A stretch of DNA of 64,000 bases, taken from the NCBI RefSeq assembly GCF_900114605.1, contig NZ_FOTP01000003.1, positions 372,001 through 436,000 of the forward strand, read 5' to 3'. Position 1 is the stretch's first letter. Every line of letters begins with the position of its first letter. A program made the translations under genes and the position numbers. Shown one piece after another: positions 28,193 to 37,347 of this stretch. The notes under the pieces are model-generated. The model was not told where the DNA came from. It ran no database searches and worked only from the letters and a program-made list of their open reading frames with translations. This DNA comes from Bradyrhizobium sp. NFR13. Lineage in GTDB: Bacteria > Pseudomonadota > Alphaproteobacteria > Rhizobiales > Xanthobacteraceae.

Positions 28193-28285
28193 TATTTCTC
28201 TCCCCCGTGACAGGCCCGCTTTTATTTTTATTCGGGCTATTCAATCGATCCCGCTATTTCCGGGTCGGATCGGATACGACGTCGG

Positions 28286-29479
28286 TCAGTACGTCTCGAC
28301 ATGATATCGCCCACTGCTGCGCATCACTGTTTTCAACTCCGCCCAATCCATCGATGCCGCGCGGCAGATATCCGCGAAAGCCTCTTCGACGCCGCCTTCC
28401 ATGCCTTTCAACCCGCAGATATAAATGTGAGTATGCCCGTTCTGCAGGAGAGACGTGATCGCCGCAGCCTCACTCCGAATTCGATCCTGCACATAGACCC
28501 GCGGTTCGCCGGGGACACGCGAATAGCAGAAATGTTTGCCCAGCAACGCATCAGGGACTTTCTGCAGCGGGCCGAAATAAGGAAGCTCCTCGGGGCGGCG
28601 CGCGCCGAAGAACAGCAACAGTCGTCCTGGCGCGTCGGGCATCGCGCGGCGGCGCCGCTCGGTGAAGCCACGGAATGGCGCAGAGCCTGTGCCCGTGCAG
28701 ACCATCAACACATTTGCCGCGGGGTCGTTCGGCAGAAGGAAGGTGGCGCCGAACGGTCCGGTGACCTCGACCTTGGCGCCGCGCGGCAGATCGCACAGGT
28801 AATTCGAACACACCCCGTCGGGCTCGCGCTTTACCGTCAACGCGAGATTGTTGGTGTTCGGCTTCTCGCCATCGCGCGAGCTCGCGATGGAATAGAGCCG
28901 CACCTGATGCGGCTTGCCGTCCGCGCCCGAGCCCGGCACGACAATGCCGATGCTCTGACCTTCGAGGATGGGGAACGGCTGCTCGCCGAAATCCAGGATG
29001 ATGTGGCGCACGTCCGAGTCGGCCGTCGTATGGGTGAGCCGGAAATTTCCGGTCACCGTGGCCAGCGCAGGCTTGCCACGGTTATAAAGATTGACCGACG
29101 CCTTGCTCGATGACGGCGGCGCCACCGGCTTGCCGCCCAGCCCTTTGCGCGCTTCCTCGAGCAGCGCACCGATTTCATCCTCGAGTGCTTCGATGGCTCC
29201 CGCACCAGCGCTATTGTCTGCGATCTCCTCCTGCGCCGGCAGATCGCTCCAGGAGAACTGCTCGTCGAGCGAATACGGCGTCGCAACGACGCGCCAATTG
29301 TCGATCGCGCCGGTCGGGCACGGCGAGATGCAGTCCATGCAGTAATTGCAGATTTCGGCGTTGACGACATAATTGTTGTCGTCATGCGTCACTGCATCGA
29401 CCGGGCAGCTCTCCTCGCAGGTATTGCACCTGATGCAGATTTCCGGATCGATCAGGTGCTGTTTGAAAGGGGCATTCAT
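28286..29479 (-). CDS. boxA: Benzoyl-CoA epoxidase reductase component BoxA
   Basis: A 397-residue protein. Residues 15-54 hold two [4Fe-4S] clusters, [12 protein letters not shown] (C15, C18, C21, C25) and [12 protein letters not shown] (C44, C47, C50, C54). After a linker with an acidic helix, a ferredoxin-NADP reductase module begins near residue 150, with RLYSIASS for FAD and [10 protein letters not shown] for NADPH. BoxA passes electrons from NADPH to the BoxB oxygenase, which epoxidises benzoyl-CoA. Start [10 protein letters not shown] chosen because the ferredoxin domain begins at once. Confidence 0.95.
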   Translation of the reverse strand: MNAPFKQHLIDPEICIRCNTCEESCPVDAVTHDDNNYVVNAEICNYCMDCISPCPTGAIDNWRVVATPYSLDEQFSWSDLPAQEEIADNSAGAGAIEALEDEIGALLEEARKGLGGKPVAPPSSSKASVNLYNRGKPALATVTGNFRLTHTTADSDVRHIILDFGEQPFPILEGQSIGIVVPGSGADGKPHQVRLYSIASSRDGEKPNTNNLALTVKREPDGVCSNYLCDLPRGAKVEVTGPFGATFLLPNDPAANVLMVCTGTGSAPFRGFTERRRRAMPDAPGRLLLFFGARRPEELPYFGPLQKVPDALLGKHFCYSRVPGEPRVYVQDRIRSEAAAITSLLQNGHTHIYICGLKGMEGGVEEAFADICRAASMDWAELKTVMRSSGRYHVETY

Positions 29480-29559
29480 GACAAATCCCACGCGCGCCAT
29501 CTGGACCGGCAAGCGGCGAAGTGGCTTTGACGACAGCCCGCTCGCCGCCTGCAAACGGT

Positions 29560-31005
29560 CTAGGCCGCAATCTTCACGTATTCGAAATCGCCGGGCTTAT
29601 TGTCGATGCCGACTTTCGGCGCCGAAATCCAGCTGGCGAACTTGCCCGGCTCGCTCACCGGCGTCATCAGCGACGCGATGAAATCACCGTCTTCGTCTGA
29701 CGGCAGATACTCGTTCTTCGCCTTCGCCCAGGCGGCATCGCTCATGATGATCCCCTTCGGCGAGGCGTTCACATCGCGGAATTCACCGATCTGGCGATGG
29801 AACGCGGTGTGAGGCAGATCGAAGCGGAAATTGACGCCAGCCTTTTCGATAATCTTGTTCCAGCGCTCGACGCCCTTGGCGCAGTCCGCCGTGTAATCGT
29901 CGCGCAGGCGCATGTTGAGAGCAGTCAAGGCCGGCTCATCGACCAGCTTGATCTCACCGTCGACAAATTTCAGGACCTGATAGATGTCGTTGGTGAGCTG
30001 GTGATCGTCCTCGATCTTGGTTTCCTGGAATCTTCCCTTCAGCCCGGAATTGTAGAAATTCGCGGCATTGGTCGACACTTCCGAACCGAACAGATCGAGC
30101 GACAGCGAATAATGCAGGTTCATCTTCTTCTGCATGGTCGGCAGATCGATCACGCCGAGCGCGCGGATTTTCTCGATGGCATTGGGATCCTCGATCCCTG
30201 CCGCCTTCATCGCTTCGCAGGTTCGCTGCAACACGCGGCCGACACCGGTCTCACCGACAAACATATGATGCGCTTCTTCCGTCAACATGAAGCGACAGGT
30301 TCGCGACAGCGGATCGAAGCCGGATTGGGCGAGGCTCTCAAGCTGCATCTTGCCGTCGCGATCGGTGAAGAAGGTGAACATGAAGAAGGACAGCCAGTCC
30401 GGCGTGGCCTCGTTGAATGCACCGAGCATGCGCGGCGCATCGGCATCACCCGAGCGGCGACGGAGAAGATCGTCGGCCTCCTCGCGGCCGTCGCGGCCGA
30501 AATATTTCTGGAGCAGATAGACCATCGCCCAGAGATGACGCCCCTCCTCCACATTGACCTGAAACAGGTTGCGCAAGTCGTATAGCGACGGCGCGGTCTG
30601 GCCGAGATGACGCTGCTGCTCGACCGAAGCCGGCTCGGTATCGCCCTGGATCACAACGAGGCGGCGGAGCATCGCACGATATTCGCCAGGGACTTCCTGC
30701 CACGCGGGTTCGCCCATGTGCCGCCCGAAATTCACCTTGCGCTCGGTGTCCTGCGGCGCCAGCAACACGCCCCATCGGTACTCGGGCATCTTCACATAGT
30801 CGAACTTCGCCCAGCCTTTGGGATCGACTGAAATTGCGGTGCGCAGATAAACGAGGGATTCCTGAAAGCCCTCGGGGCCCATGTCGTTCCACCAATCAAG
30901 ATAGCCGGGATGCCAGCCCTCGAGTGCCTTCAGCACCTGCCGATCCTCGGCGAGATTCACATTGTTCGGGATCTTCGTGCTGTAATCGACGTTCATGATG
31001 TTCAT
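29560..31005 (-). CDS. boxB: Benzoyl-CoA 2,3-epoxidase oxygenase component BoxB
   Basis: A 481-residue di-iron oxygenase. Iron-ligand-rich helices are visible in [21 protein letters not shown] and [19 protein letters not shown], and the N-terminus [28 protein letters not shown] is characteristic of BoxB. With BoxA and O2 it forms 2,3-epoxybenzoyl-CoA in the cytoplasm. The start at 31005 follows a CGGGAGATCC ribosome site; the in-frame region upstream is non-family. boxA lies 80 bases downstream. Confidence 0.96.
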   Translation of the reverse strand: MNIMNVDYSTKIPNNVNLAEDRQVLKALEGWHPGYLDWWNDMGPEGFQESLVYLRTAISVDPKGWAKFDYVKMPEYRWGVLLAPQDTERKVNFGRHMGEPAWQEVPGEYRAMLRRLVVIQGDTEPASVEQQRHLGQTAPSLYDLRNLFQVNVEEGRHLWAMVYLLQKYFGRDGREEADDLLRRRSGDADAPRMLGAFNEATPDWLSFFMFTFFTDRDGKMQLESLAQSGFDPLSRTCRFMLTEEAHHMFVGETGVGRVLQRTCEAMKAAGIEDPNAIEKIRALGVIDLPTMQKKMNLHYSLSLDLFGSEVSTNAANFYNSGLKGRFQETKIEDDHQLTNDIYQVLKFVDGEIKLVDEPALTALNMRLRDDYTADCAKGVERWNKIIEKAGVNFRFDLPHTAFHRQIGEFRDVNASPKGIIMSDAAWAKAKNEYLPSDEDGDFIASLMTPVSEPGKFASWISAPKVGIDNKPGDFEYVKIAA

Positions 31006-31109
31006 GACTGGGATCTCCCGCTGTATTTCTGATCGTTCGGATTGGGCAAGCCGCCGACTTGCATTTGTCTGTTGCGTGACACATTGCGCGCCGTTCCGGT
31101 TGCGGTGCG

Positions 31110-32798
31110 CTAAACGCGTGTCATATCGAACTGCGCCTTCTGACCGGTGCCGTAGCGACCAAGCGCCCCGTTCTCGCCGACCGCGTTGGGCCGCTGGAAG
31201 ATCCAGTTCTGCCACGCCGTCAGCCGCGAGAAGATCTTCGATTCCATCGTCTCCGGCCCGACAAAGCGCAGATTGGCTTCCATGCCCGTAAGGCTATCGG
31301 GTGAGAAGCTGCAGCGTTCTTCGAAGAACACGCGCACCTCGTCATCCCAATCGATGTCATCAAGCGCGAAAGTGATGAGCCCGAGCTGCTCGGCGGTTTC
31401 CGCATCGAGCGGCTCGCCGATCTTCGCCTCGGCACGCGTGACATCCTCCGGATCGGCCTGGAAGCGCGACTGCAGCCGCGTCAGCCCGTGGCTCATCGGA
31501 TAAGGGCCGAAATTCATCGCGCTCAATACGATGGCCGGCGGCGCGCGGTTGTCACCCTGTTTCTGGCCGACCAGCATGTAGGAGCGGTCCGCAGCGAAGA
31601 CGAGTTCGGCCAGCGTGCCCACAAAGCACGACCCCGGCTCGACCAGCGTCACCAGCGTGCGCGATGTCACATCGATGCGCTTCAGCACCCGCTTCCAGTA
31701 TTGCCGGATCTCATTGACCAGCCAATGCGCCTTGTGCGCTTCGAGGAAGGCGTCATGAGCCAGTACATTGGCGCCGTCGCCATGCGACTTGAACACCAGC
31801 ATGGCTGTCTCAAGTTCATTGATCCGCAGATGCAGAATGGCGTCGTCCAGCTCGCGCGCCACCTGCAGCGGCCAGAAGGCGGCGCCCTGCGCGATCAGTC
31901 CCCCGATATCTGACGATGCCGGACCTTCGGGAGCCTTGATGGAGATGGTGGCAATCCGCTCAGCGCGATTGATATCGACATTGACCAGACCGTAACGAAT
32001 GCCGCCATCGTCGAAGAGGCGTTTCAGCGGCGCCAGCTTGAGGCCTTCGCCAGTCCCATTGCGCTTTGATGTCGTCAGGAATTCCTTGGTCCGCTCCGCG
32101 ACCTTGGCTTCGAGCTTGCTGTTCGGAATGATGTCATCGATCAGCCGCCATGCCACTGCGCGCTTGCCTTTGATGCCTTCCTCGATGGTGCAGAAATAAT
32201 CTGCATGATCGCGGCGCACCTTGCGCTTGTCGACGACACGCGTCAGGCCGCCGGTGCCGGGCAGTACCGCCAGCAACGGCACTTCCGGCAGCGCCACCGC
32301 CGCGGAGCCGTCGTCTGCCATAATGATGTGATCGGTAGCCAGCGCGAGTTCGTAACCACCGCCCGCAGCGGTGCCGTTGATCACCGAAATGAAATGCTGA
32401 CCGGAATTTTCGCTCGAGTCTTCAAAACCGTTGCGGGTCTCGTTGGTGAATTTGCAGAAATTGACCTTGTGGGCGTGGGTCGCGCCGGCCAGCATGCGGA
32501 TATTGGCGCCAGCGCAGAACACGCGGTTCTTGCCCGAGCGCAGCAGCACGACCTTGACCTCGGGATATTCGAAGCGAAGCCGCTGCACGGCATCCGCCAG
32601 TTCGATATCGACGCCAAGATCGTAGGAATTCAGTTTGAGCTGATAGCCCTCGAACAGACCGCCATTCTCATCGACATCCATGGTGAGCGTTGCCACGTCG
32701 CCATCGACACTGAGGTGCCAGTGGCGGTAGCGCGACGGATCGGTCTGGAAGTCGATAAACTTGGCGCCGTTCGAGAGAACGCGTTGCTCTGCGGCCAT
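31110..32798 (-). CDS. boxC: 2,3-epoxybenzoyl-CoA dihydrolase (benzoyl-CoA-dihydrodiol lyase) BoxC
   Basis: A 562-residue enzyme of the enoyl-CoA hydratase/isomerase superfamily in its double-length BoxC form. Crotonase-type blocks are seen in LLRSGKNRVFCAGANIRMLAG and VINGTAAGGGYELALATDHII. It hydrolyses 2,3-epoxybenzoyl-CoA to 3,4-dehydroadipyl-CoA semialdehyde plus formate. Transcription order is boxC, boxB, boxA. A motif half-site shared with the boxR promoter region lies about 57 bases upstream, so boxC may have its own promoter. Confidence 0.96.
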   Translation of the reverse strand: MAAEQRVLSNGAKFIDFQTDPSRYRHWHLSVDGDVATLTMDVDENGGLFEGYQLKLNSYDLGVDIELADAVQRLRFEYPEVKVVLLRSGKNRVFCAGANIRMLAGATHAHKVNFCKFTNETRNGFEDSSENSGQHFISVINGTAAGGGYELALATDHIIMADDGSAAVALPEVPLLAVLPGTGGLTRVVDKRKVRRDHADYFCTIEEGIKGKRAVAWRLIDDIIPNSKLEAKVAERTKEFLTTSKRNGTGEGLKLAPLKRLFDDGGIRYGLVNVDINRAERIATISIKAPEGPASSDIGGLIAQGAAFWPLQVARELDDAILHLRINELETAMLVFKSHGDGANVLAHDAFLEAHKAHWLVNEIRQYWKRVLKRIDVTSRTLVTLVEPGSCFVGTLAELVFAADRSYMLVGQKQGDNRAPPAIVLSAMNFGPYPMSHGLTRLQSRFQADPEDVTRAEAKIGEPLDAETAEQLGLITFALDDIDWDDEVRVFFEERCSFSPDSLTGMEANLRFVGPETMESKIFSRLTAWQNWIFQRPNAVGENGALGRYGTGQKAQFDMTRV

Positions 32799-32854
32799 GC
32801 TCCACCCTTTGACAGTCTTGATTTGTGCGCATGTGCGCCTTGGTTATATGCACA

Positions 32855-32863
32855 ATAATTCAT
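32855..32863. promoter_or_regulatory. Candidate BoxR half-site upstream of boxC
   Basis: ATAATTCAT matches exactly one half plus flank of the palindrome in the benzoate-CoA ligase/boxR promoter region (35868) and of the copy before the Liv operon (42181). The other half is degenerate here (CACA). A TGCA lies just beside it. Binding by BoxR is inference. Confidence 0.4.
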
Positions 32864-32910
32864 GAAAGCGGGGGCGTCTAGAGAAATTAGACGAAAACAT
32901 GCATTTTCTT

Positions 32911-33405
32911 TCATATTGGCATGATATCGATCAGACCCCGCTTAGCCTCGTCGATTGCCAGTTGATGCGCGATCGCAGACGCCAGCACCGCGATGGGAAA
33001 GTGCTCGGAAAAGCTTCCGGCAATACCCGCTGGCGGGCGGCGGGCGAGTTCATCGAGTTCGGACAATGCGTCCTGCAACAATCGACGTGCCGCGCGCGGC
33101 CGCTGCAGACTGAGTTTCAGATTGGCATTGGCAACCTGAATACAGGCGCGAAGCAGAATCCGATCGCGCCCTCTTTGCGGCGCGACCTTCCAGACGGCCT
33201 CGAGAATTTCGTGAGCCTCCCAGAAGAAGCCGGCATCGTTGAGCGCGAGCCCGTAGCGCAACGCCCGATCGTCCGCGGGGACGAACCCTGCATAACGCAT
33301 CGGGACCAGTGCCTTGGCCTGCGCGAGCGTGTCGTGATCAGCCTCTGTCTTTCTGTCGAGCCGATAGGGCCAGCGCGGCATCGCGAGATCCGGAGCCCTC
33401 ACCAC
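32911..33405 (-). CDS. DUF309 family protein
   Basis: A 164-residue protein. LNDAGFFWEAHEILEAVWKVAPQ is the DUF309 helix with its conserved HE pair, and LLRACIQVANANLKLSLQRPRAARRLLQDAL forms the second helical repeat. The family's function is unknown. Its place between the alpha/beta hydrolase (12-bp gap) and boxC suggests co-transcription with the benzoate genes. The start could also be an internal ATG near residue 9. Confidence 0.78.
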   Translation of the reverse strand: MVRAPDLAMPRWPYRLDRKTEADHDTLAQAKALVPMRYAGFVPADDRALRYGLALNDAGFFWEAHEILEAVWKVAPQRGRDRILLRACIQVANANLKLSLQRPRAARRLLQDALSELDELARRPPAGIAGSFSEHFPIAVLASAIAHQLAIDEAKRGLIDIMPI

Positions 33406-33417
33406 GACCTTGCCCGC

Positions 33418-34236
33418 TCAGGCTGCGCGCAATTCGCCCTCGCCGTGAAACCGCAACAGACGATTGGCGAATTCCGCCACGGCATTCAGCGTGACCTCAG
33501 GGGCTTCGCGATGCGGCGAATGCGCAGCGTGCGGAATGATTGTCACGTCCACCGGGCAATAGCACTCTGTCTCGGCGATCTCGATTTGCTTCATGGTGCC
33601 GTAGTGATCGTCCGCGCCCTGCAAAATCTGCACAGGCACGCGCACATAAGCGAGATAGTCGGAAATATCCCAGTCACGGAACTGCGGATCGAGCCATGCG
33701 CCGTTCCAGCCATAAAACGCATTGTCGACGTCATCATGCCAGCGCGCCAGCTTGGCTTTCAGGTCACCCTGTTCGTAGGCTGTCTTGATGTCGGCGATCG
33801 ATGTGACCGAAATATCCTCGACGACGAAATGCGGCGCGATCATCGAGACGCCGCGGATGCGATGGTCCTGAATGCCGCCGGCGTAGATCGCTGCGATGGA
33901 TCCGCCATCGGAATGACCGACCAGCAAGCCGCGGCGAAAGCCGATGGCATCGAGCAGCTGCGGCAGCACGTCGAGCGCTTCCACATGCATGTAGTCCAGC
34001 GGCCGCGGCAGCACGACCGGCGTCGATGCGCCGTAACCAGCGCGCGAATAGACGAGGACGCCGGCCCCGGTCGCCGCCTGAAGTTTGTCCGGAAAGTCGC
34101 CCCACAGCGCGACGGAGCCCAGACCTTCATGCAGCAGCACAATGGTCGGCGCCACATCCGGTTGCGGACCGATCATGCGGTATTCGAGTTCGGACGCACC
34201 GATGGTCAGCCGTCCCGCAGATTTCAATGCGCTCAT
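33418..34236 (-). CDS. Alpha/beta hydrolase in the box operon
   Basis: A 272-residue alpha/beta hydrolase: LLHEGLGSVALWGDFP as oxyanion-hole region, YSRAGYG, the nucleophile elbow GHSDGGSIAAIYAGG with serine, ILQGADDHYG carrying the acid, and HAAHSPHREAPE with the catalytic histidine. Hydrolases of this kind occur in some box clusters and may hydrolyse a lactone or CoA ester side product; that role is inferred. The start MSALKSAGR has a GGGGATGAC ribosome site and begins 16 bases after the ligase stop. Confidence 0.85.
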   Translation of the reverse strand: MSALKSAGRLTIGASELEYRMIGPQPDVAPTIVLLHEGLGSVALWGDFPDKLQAATGAGVLVYSRAGYGASTPVVLPRPLDYMHVEALDVLPQLLDAIGFRRGLLVGHSDGGSIAAIYAGGIQDHRIRGVSMIAPHFVVEDISVTSIADIKTAYEQGDLKAKLARWHDDVDNAFYGWNGAWLDPQFRDWDISDYLAYVRVPVQILQGADDHYGTMKQIEIAETECYCPVDVTIIPHAAHSPHREAPEVTLNAVAEFANRLLRFHGEGELRAA

Positions 34237-34252
34237 CTTGTCATCCCCGGTT

Positions 34253-35803
34253 TCAGGCTGCCGCTCCATCGCGCAGTTTGAAGCGCTGGATTTTTCCGGT
34301 CGCGGTCTTGGGAAGGGAATCGACCACCTCGATCCAGCGTGGATACTTCCACGGACCGATCCGTTGCTTGACGTGATCCTTGAGCGATTCGCGCAGACCT
34401 TCCTGTACAGCATTCGGCTTCAGGACCACGAAGGCCTTCGGCTTCAGCAGCCCCTCGGCGTCGGCCGCCGGCACGACCGCCGCTTCGGATACGGCGGGAT
34501 GCGCAATCAGCGCGCTCTCCACCTCGAACGGGGAAACCCAGATGCCGGACACCTTGAACATGTCATCGGCACGCCCGCAGAACGTATAGCGCCCGTCGGC
34601 ATCGCGCACATATTTGTCGCCGGTACGCGTCCAATGACCTTCAAAGGTGCGACGACTCTTGCTGCGCTGATTCCAGTATCCCTCACCGGCGGAAGGTGCA
34701 TCAACGAGCATCTCGCCGATTTCTCCATCGGCGATATCGAGGCCCGCCTCATCGACGAGCCGCACGCGATAACCTGGCACCGGCCGGCCGGACGTACCGT
34801 ATTTGATATCGCCGGGAGCATTCGACAGAAAGATATGCAGCAGTTCTGTTGAGCCGACGCCATCGAGAATATCGACGCCGAAACGGCTCTTCCATCCGTT
34901 CCCCACCGGTTCCGGCAGCGCCTCGCCGGCCGAGGTGCAAATGCGCAGGCGCGGAAGGCGAACTTCCGTTTTGAATGCCTCATCGTTCAGCATCGCCGCG
35001 AACAATGTCGGCACCCCGAAAAAGATACTCGGCTGATAACGGCGCATCAGGCCGAAGATGGTGGCCGGTGTCGGGCGCTCCGAATTGAGCACCGTCGTGG
35101 CGCCGACCGACATGGGAAATGTCATGGCGTTGCCGAGACCGTAAGCGAAATACAGTTTGGCCGCAGACAGCCCGACGTCATCCTCGCGGATGCCGAGAAC
35201 CTGCTTTCCATAGGTCGACGCTGTCGCTTCCAGACTGGCGTGCAGATGGCGAACGCCCTTCGGCATGCCCGTGGATCCGGATGAATACAACCAGAAGGCC
35301 GGCTCATCCGCATGGGTCGCGACCGTCGTGAAGGTCTTGCTCTCGTCGCTGATTTGATCCGCGAAACTCTTGTGACCTTTGGCATCGCCATTGACGACGA
35401 TGACGTGTTCAAGATCCGGCAAACGACCAAGCATGTCATCGACCACAGGCAACAGCGCCGCGGAGATGAACAGCACGCGCGCCCGGCAATCGGCCAGCAC
35501 ATAGGCGTATTGTTCCGAGGTCAGCAGCGTATTGAGTGGTACCGGGACGATGCCGGCCCGGATCGCACCAAGGAACACCACCGGAAAGTCGACAGTGTCG
35601 AGCATGATCATCGCGACGCGTTCCTCGCGCCGGACGCCGAGCCGCTTCAGCAGATTGGCCAATTGGCAGCTTTTTGCCTGCAGGTCGCCATAGGTCAGCT
35701 CGGTCACGGTATCGGTGAAAGCCAGCTTGCTGCCGCGGCCCTCATCGATGTTGCGGTCGAGAAGCCAGGTCACCGCATTGTAAGAATTGGACGGCCCACT
35801 CAT
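34253..35803 (-). CDS. Benzoate-CoA ligase
   Basis: A 516-residue ANL-family ligase of the benzoate-CoA ligase branch. Visible are LYSSGSTGMPKGVRHLH, SAAKLYFAYGLGNAMTFPMSVGATTVL, the GVGSTELLHIFLSN motif, TGDKYVRDADGRYTFCGRADDMFKVSGIWVSP and the terminal PKTATGKIQRFKLR with the catalytic lysine. It makes benzoyl-CoA from benzoate, ATP and CoA, the entry reaction for BoxABC. It is the first gene of the minus-strand benzoate operon, divergent from boxR. Confidence 0.95.
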   Translation of the reverse strand: MSGPSNSYNAVTWLLDRNIDEGRGSKLAFTDTVTELTYGDLQAKSCQLANLLKRLGVRREERVAMIMLDTVDFPVVFLGAIRAGIVPVPLNTLLTSEQYAYVLADCRARVLFISAALLPVVDDMLGRLPDLEHVIVVNGDAKGHKSFADQISDESKTFTTVATHADEPAFWLYSSGSTGMPKGVRHLHASLEATASTYGKQVLGIREDDVGLSAAKLYFAYGLGNAMTFPMSVGATTVLNSERPTPATIFGLMRRYQPSIFFGVPTLFAAMLNDEAFKTEVRLPRLRICTSAGEALPEPVGNGWKSRFGVDILDGVGSTELLHIFLSNAPGDIKYGTSGRPVPGYRVRLVDEAGLDIADGEIGEMLVDAPSAGEGYWNQRSKSRRTFEGHWTRTGDKYVRDADGRYTFCGRADDMFKVSGIWVSPFEVESALIAHPAVSEAAVVPAADAEGLLKPKAFVVLKPNAVQEGLRESLKDHVKQRIGPWKYPRWIEVVDSLPKTATGKIQRFKLRDGAAA

Positions 35804-35867
35804 GATGCATTTGCACCTTGGGCGATTCCACGACCGTTGTTCACGGTGCTCTCCCTGTCGTCTTTTT

Positions 35868-35881
35868 TGAATTATAATTCA
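35868..35881. promoter_or_regulatory. Perfect 14-bp palindrome in the divergent benzoate-CoA ligase / boxR promoter region
   Basis: TGAATTATAATTCA is its own reverse complement and sits in the 158-bp divergent intergenic region. It embeds TATAAT-like hexamers in both directions, so a bound protein could block both promoters. A second near-identical copy lies before the Liv importer operon. TGCA repeats also occur near 35806-35815; from memory, operators of the related BzdR/BoxR regulators contain TGCA repeats. Confidence 0.6.
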
Positions 35882-35961
35882 TATAAAGTCACCAACTCCG
35901 GTTGCTGTCAATCGCATCCGGAATTATCTTTCCTGAAATCCTCGACGAGCAGACACGCCCC

Positions 35962-36873
35962 ATGACCGACCAGGCCGATCCCGAAACCGCCTTTCTCGAA
36001 CAGCTCGGCCAGCGTGTCCGCACCATGCGCGGCCTGCGCGGTATGTCGCGAAAGGTGCTGGCGAAAGTGTCGGGGATTTCGGAGCGCTACATTGCGCAAC
36101 TGGAGAGCGGCAAGGGCAACGTGTCTATCGTGCTGCTGCGCCGGGTGTCCGGCGCCATGGGCGCTCATCTCGAAGATCTGATTCCAGCGGGCGACCTGAC
36201 GACGGAATGGCCGGTCATTCGCGACCTCGTTCGCAACGCGACACCGAACCAGATCGCCGAGGCCAAGGATGTTCTCGCCGGCCGCGGGCACAGCCCGTTT
36301 CAGAACTATATGTCATTCAGCGGCATCGCGCTGATCGGGCTGCGCGGCGCCGGAAAATCGACGCTCGGGAAATTGCTGGCGGACAAGATCGGCTGGACCT
36401 TCGTCGAACTCAACAAGGAGATCGAGCAGCACAACGGGCTATCGGTCGCCGAGATCATCGCGCTCTACGGACAGGAAGGCTTTCGCCGTATGGAACAGGC
36501 CGCACTGAACGGCCTACTGGGGCGCAAGGAGCCCATCGTCCTTGCGACCGGCGGCGGTATTGTCTCGGAACCCGTGACCTTCGACCGCGTATTGTCATCG
36601 TTCTACACGATCTGGCTCAAGGCCAAGCCCGAAGAACATATGGCACGCGTTCGCCGCCAGGGTGACTTGCGCCCGATGGCGGACGACCGCTCCGCGATGC
36701 AGGAATTACGCACGATCCTGCTCAGCCGTGAACCGCTCTATGCCCGCGCCTCCGCCATTGTCGATACGGCCGGCCTCAGCAAGGACAAGGCTGCAGCGCA
36801 ACTGGTCGGCGCGGTGTCACGTGTGTTGAACACCAATGCCCAGGCCTTCGGACTGAGAAGCGCTGCGTCGTGA
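35962..36873 (+). CDS. boxR: BoxR: XRE-type HTH regulator with shikimate-kinase-like effector domain
   Basis: A 303-residue protein. Residues about 13-72 are an XRE HTH (LGQRVRTMRGLRGMSRKVLAKVSGISERYIAQLESGKGN). From residue 120 a shikimate-kinase-like domain follows with a complete Walker A GLRGAGKST (126-134) and LATGGGIVSEP. This architecture defines the BzdR/BoxR family, where the kinase-like domain senses benzoyl-CoA and releases DNA. Start MTDQADPETAF chosen; an in-frame upstream extension overlaps the promoter. It probably represses the divergent benzoate operon. Confidence 0.94.
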   Translation: MTDQADPETAFLEQLGQRVRTMRGLRGMSRKVLAKVSGISERYIAQLESGKGNVSIVLLRRVSGAMGAHLEDLIPAGDLTTEWPVIRDLVRNATPNQIAEAKDVLAGRGHSPFQNYMSFSGIALIGLRGAGKSTLGKLLADKIGWTFVELNKEIEQHNGLSVAEIIALYGQEGFRRMEQAALNGLLGRKEPIVLATGGGIVSEPVTFDRVLSSFYTIWLKAKPEEHMARVRRQGDLRPMADDRSAMQELRTILLSREPLYARASAIVDTAGLSKDKAAAQLVGAVSRVLNTNAQAFGLRSAAS

Positions 36874-37343
36874 CACTGGGCGAGCTTCTGCAGGCACGCG
36901 GCTTCGATCCCGTCGGTGCAACGGCGATCCGTAATAGCCTGCACTCCGAGGACGTCTCGAACGATTTCCGCGATCTCGCCGATGTCATCAGCGCCAATGC
37001 GCTGCCGATGTATGACCGGATGCAGGACGGCCCGCGCATCGCGCATCAAGCTGCCGTGCTTTCCTTTGCCGCTACCGACGGCGGGCGGGCACGCCTGACA
37101 GGTCTGCGCACCTTCCTGCTGCGCAAGCCGGGAAGTGTTCCCGGCGATATCGTCTATGACTACGACGCCGCGCACCTGCTGCACAGCTTCATCGCGCGCG
37201 CCACGACGCCCTGCTTTTACGACGCCATCGAACGGGACGAACTCAACGATCTGTTCGGCCGCCTCGTGGTGCAATGGCCGGAACCGTTATCCGACAATAT
37301 TCTTGCGGCCAATGACGATGCATTGACCGTCGTCGTGGCCTGA
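36870..37343 (+). CDS. Unknown protein co-transcribed with boxR
   Basis: A 157-residue protein I do not recognise. The GTG start overlaps the boxR stop (GTGA), so it is translationally coupled. It has no signal peptide, membrane helix or clear catalytic motif. Conserved-looking stretches are LGELLQARGFDPVGATAIRNSLHSED and the aromatic-rich middle around TTPCFYDAIERDELND. The N-terminus is faintly like the start of some proteins carrying GIY-YIG nuclease domains, but no such nuclease motif is seen. The gene converges on livF with only four bases between stops. Confidence 0.7.
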   Translation: MTLGELLQARGFDPVGATAIRNSLHSEDVSNDFRDLADVISANALPMYDRMQDGPRIAHQAAVLSFAATDGGRARLTGLRTFLLRKPGSVPGDIVYDYDAAHLLHSFIARATTPCFYDAIERDELNDLFGRLVVQWPEPLSDNILAANDDALTVVVA

Positions 37344-37347
37344 TCGC

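Noticed and set aside
28207-28250. GCCCG/CGGGC short inverted repeat after boxA
   Set aside because: The stem is only five pairs with a long A/T loop and no U-run after it; not enough for a terminator call.
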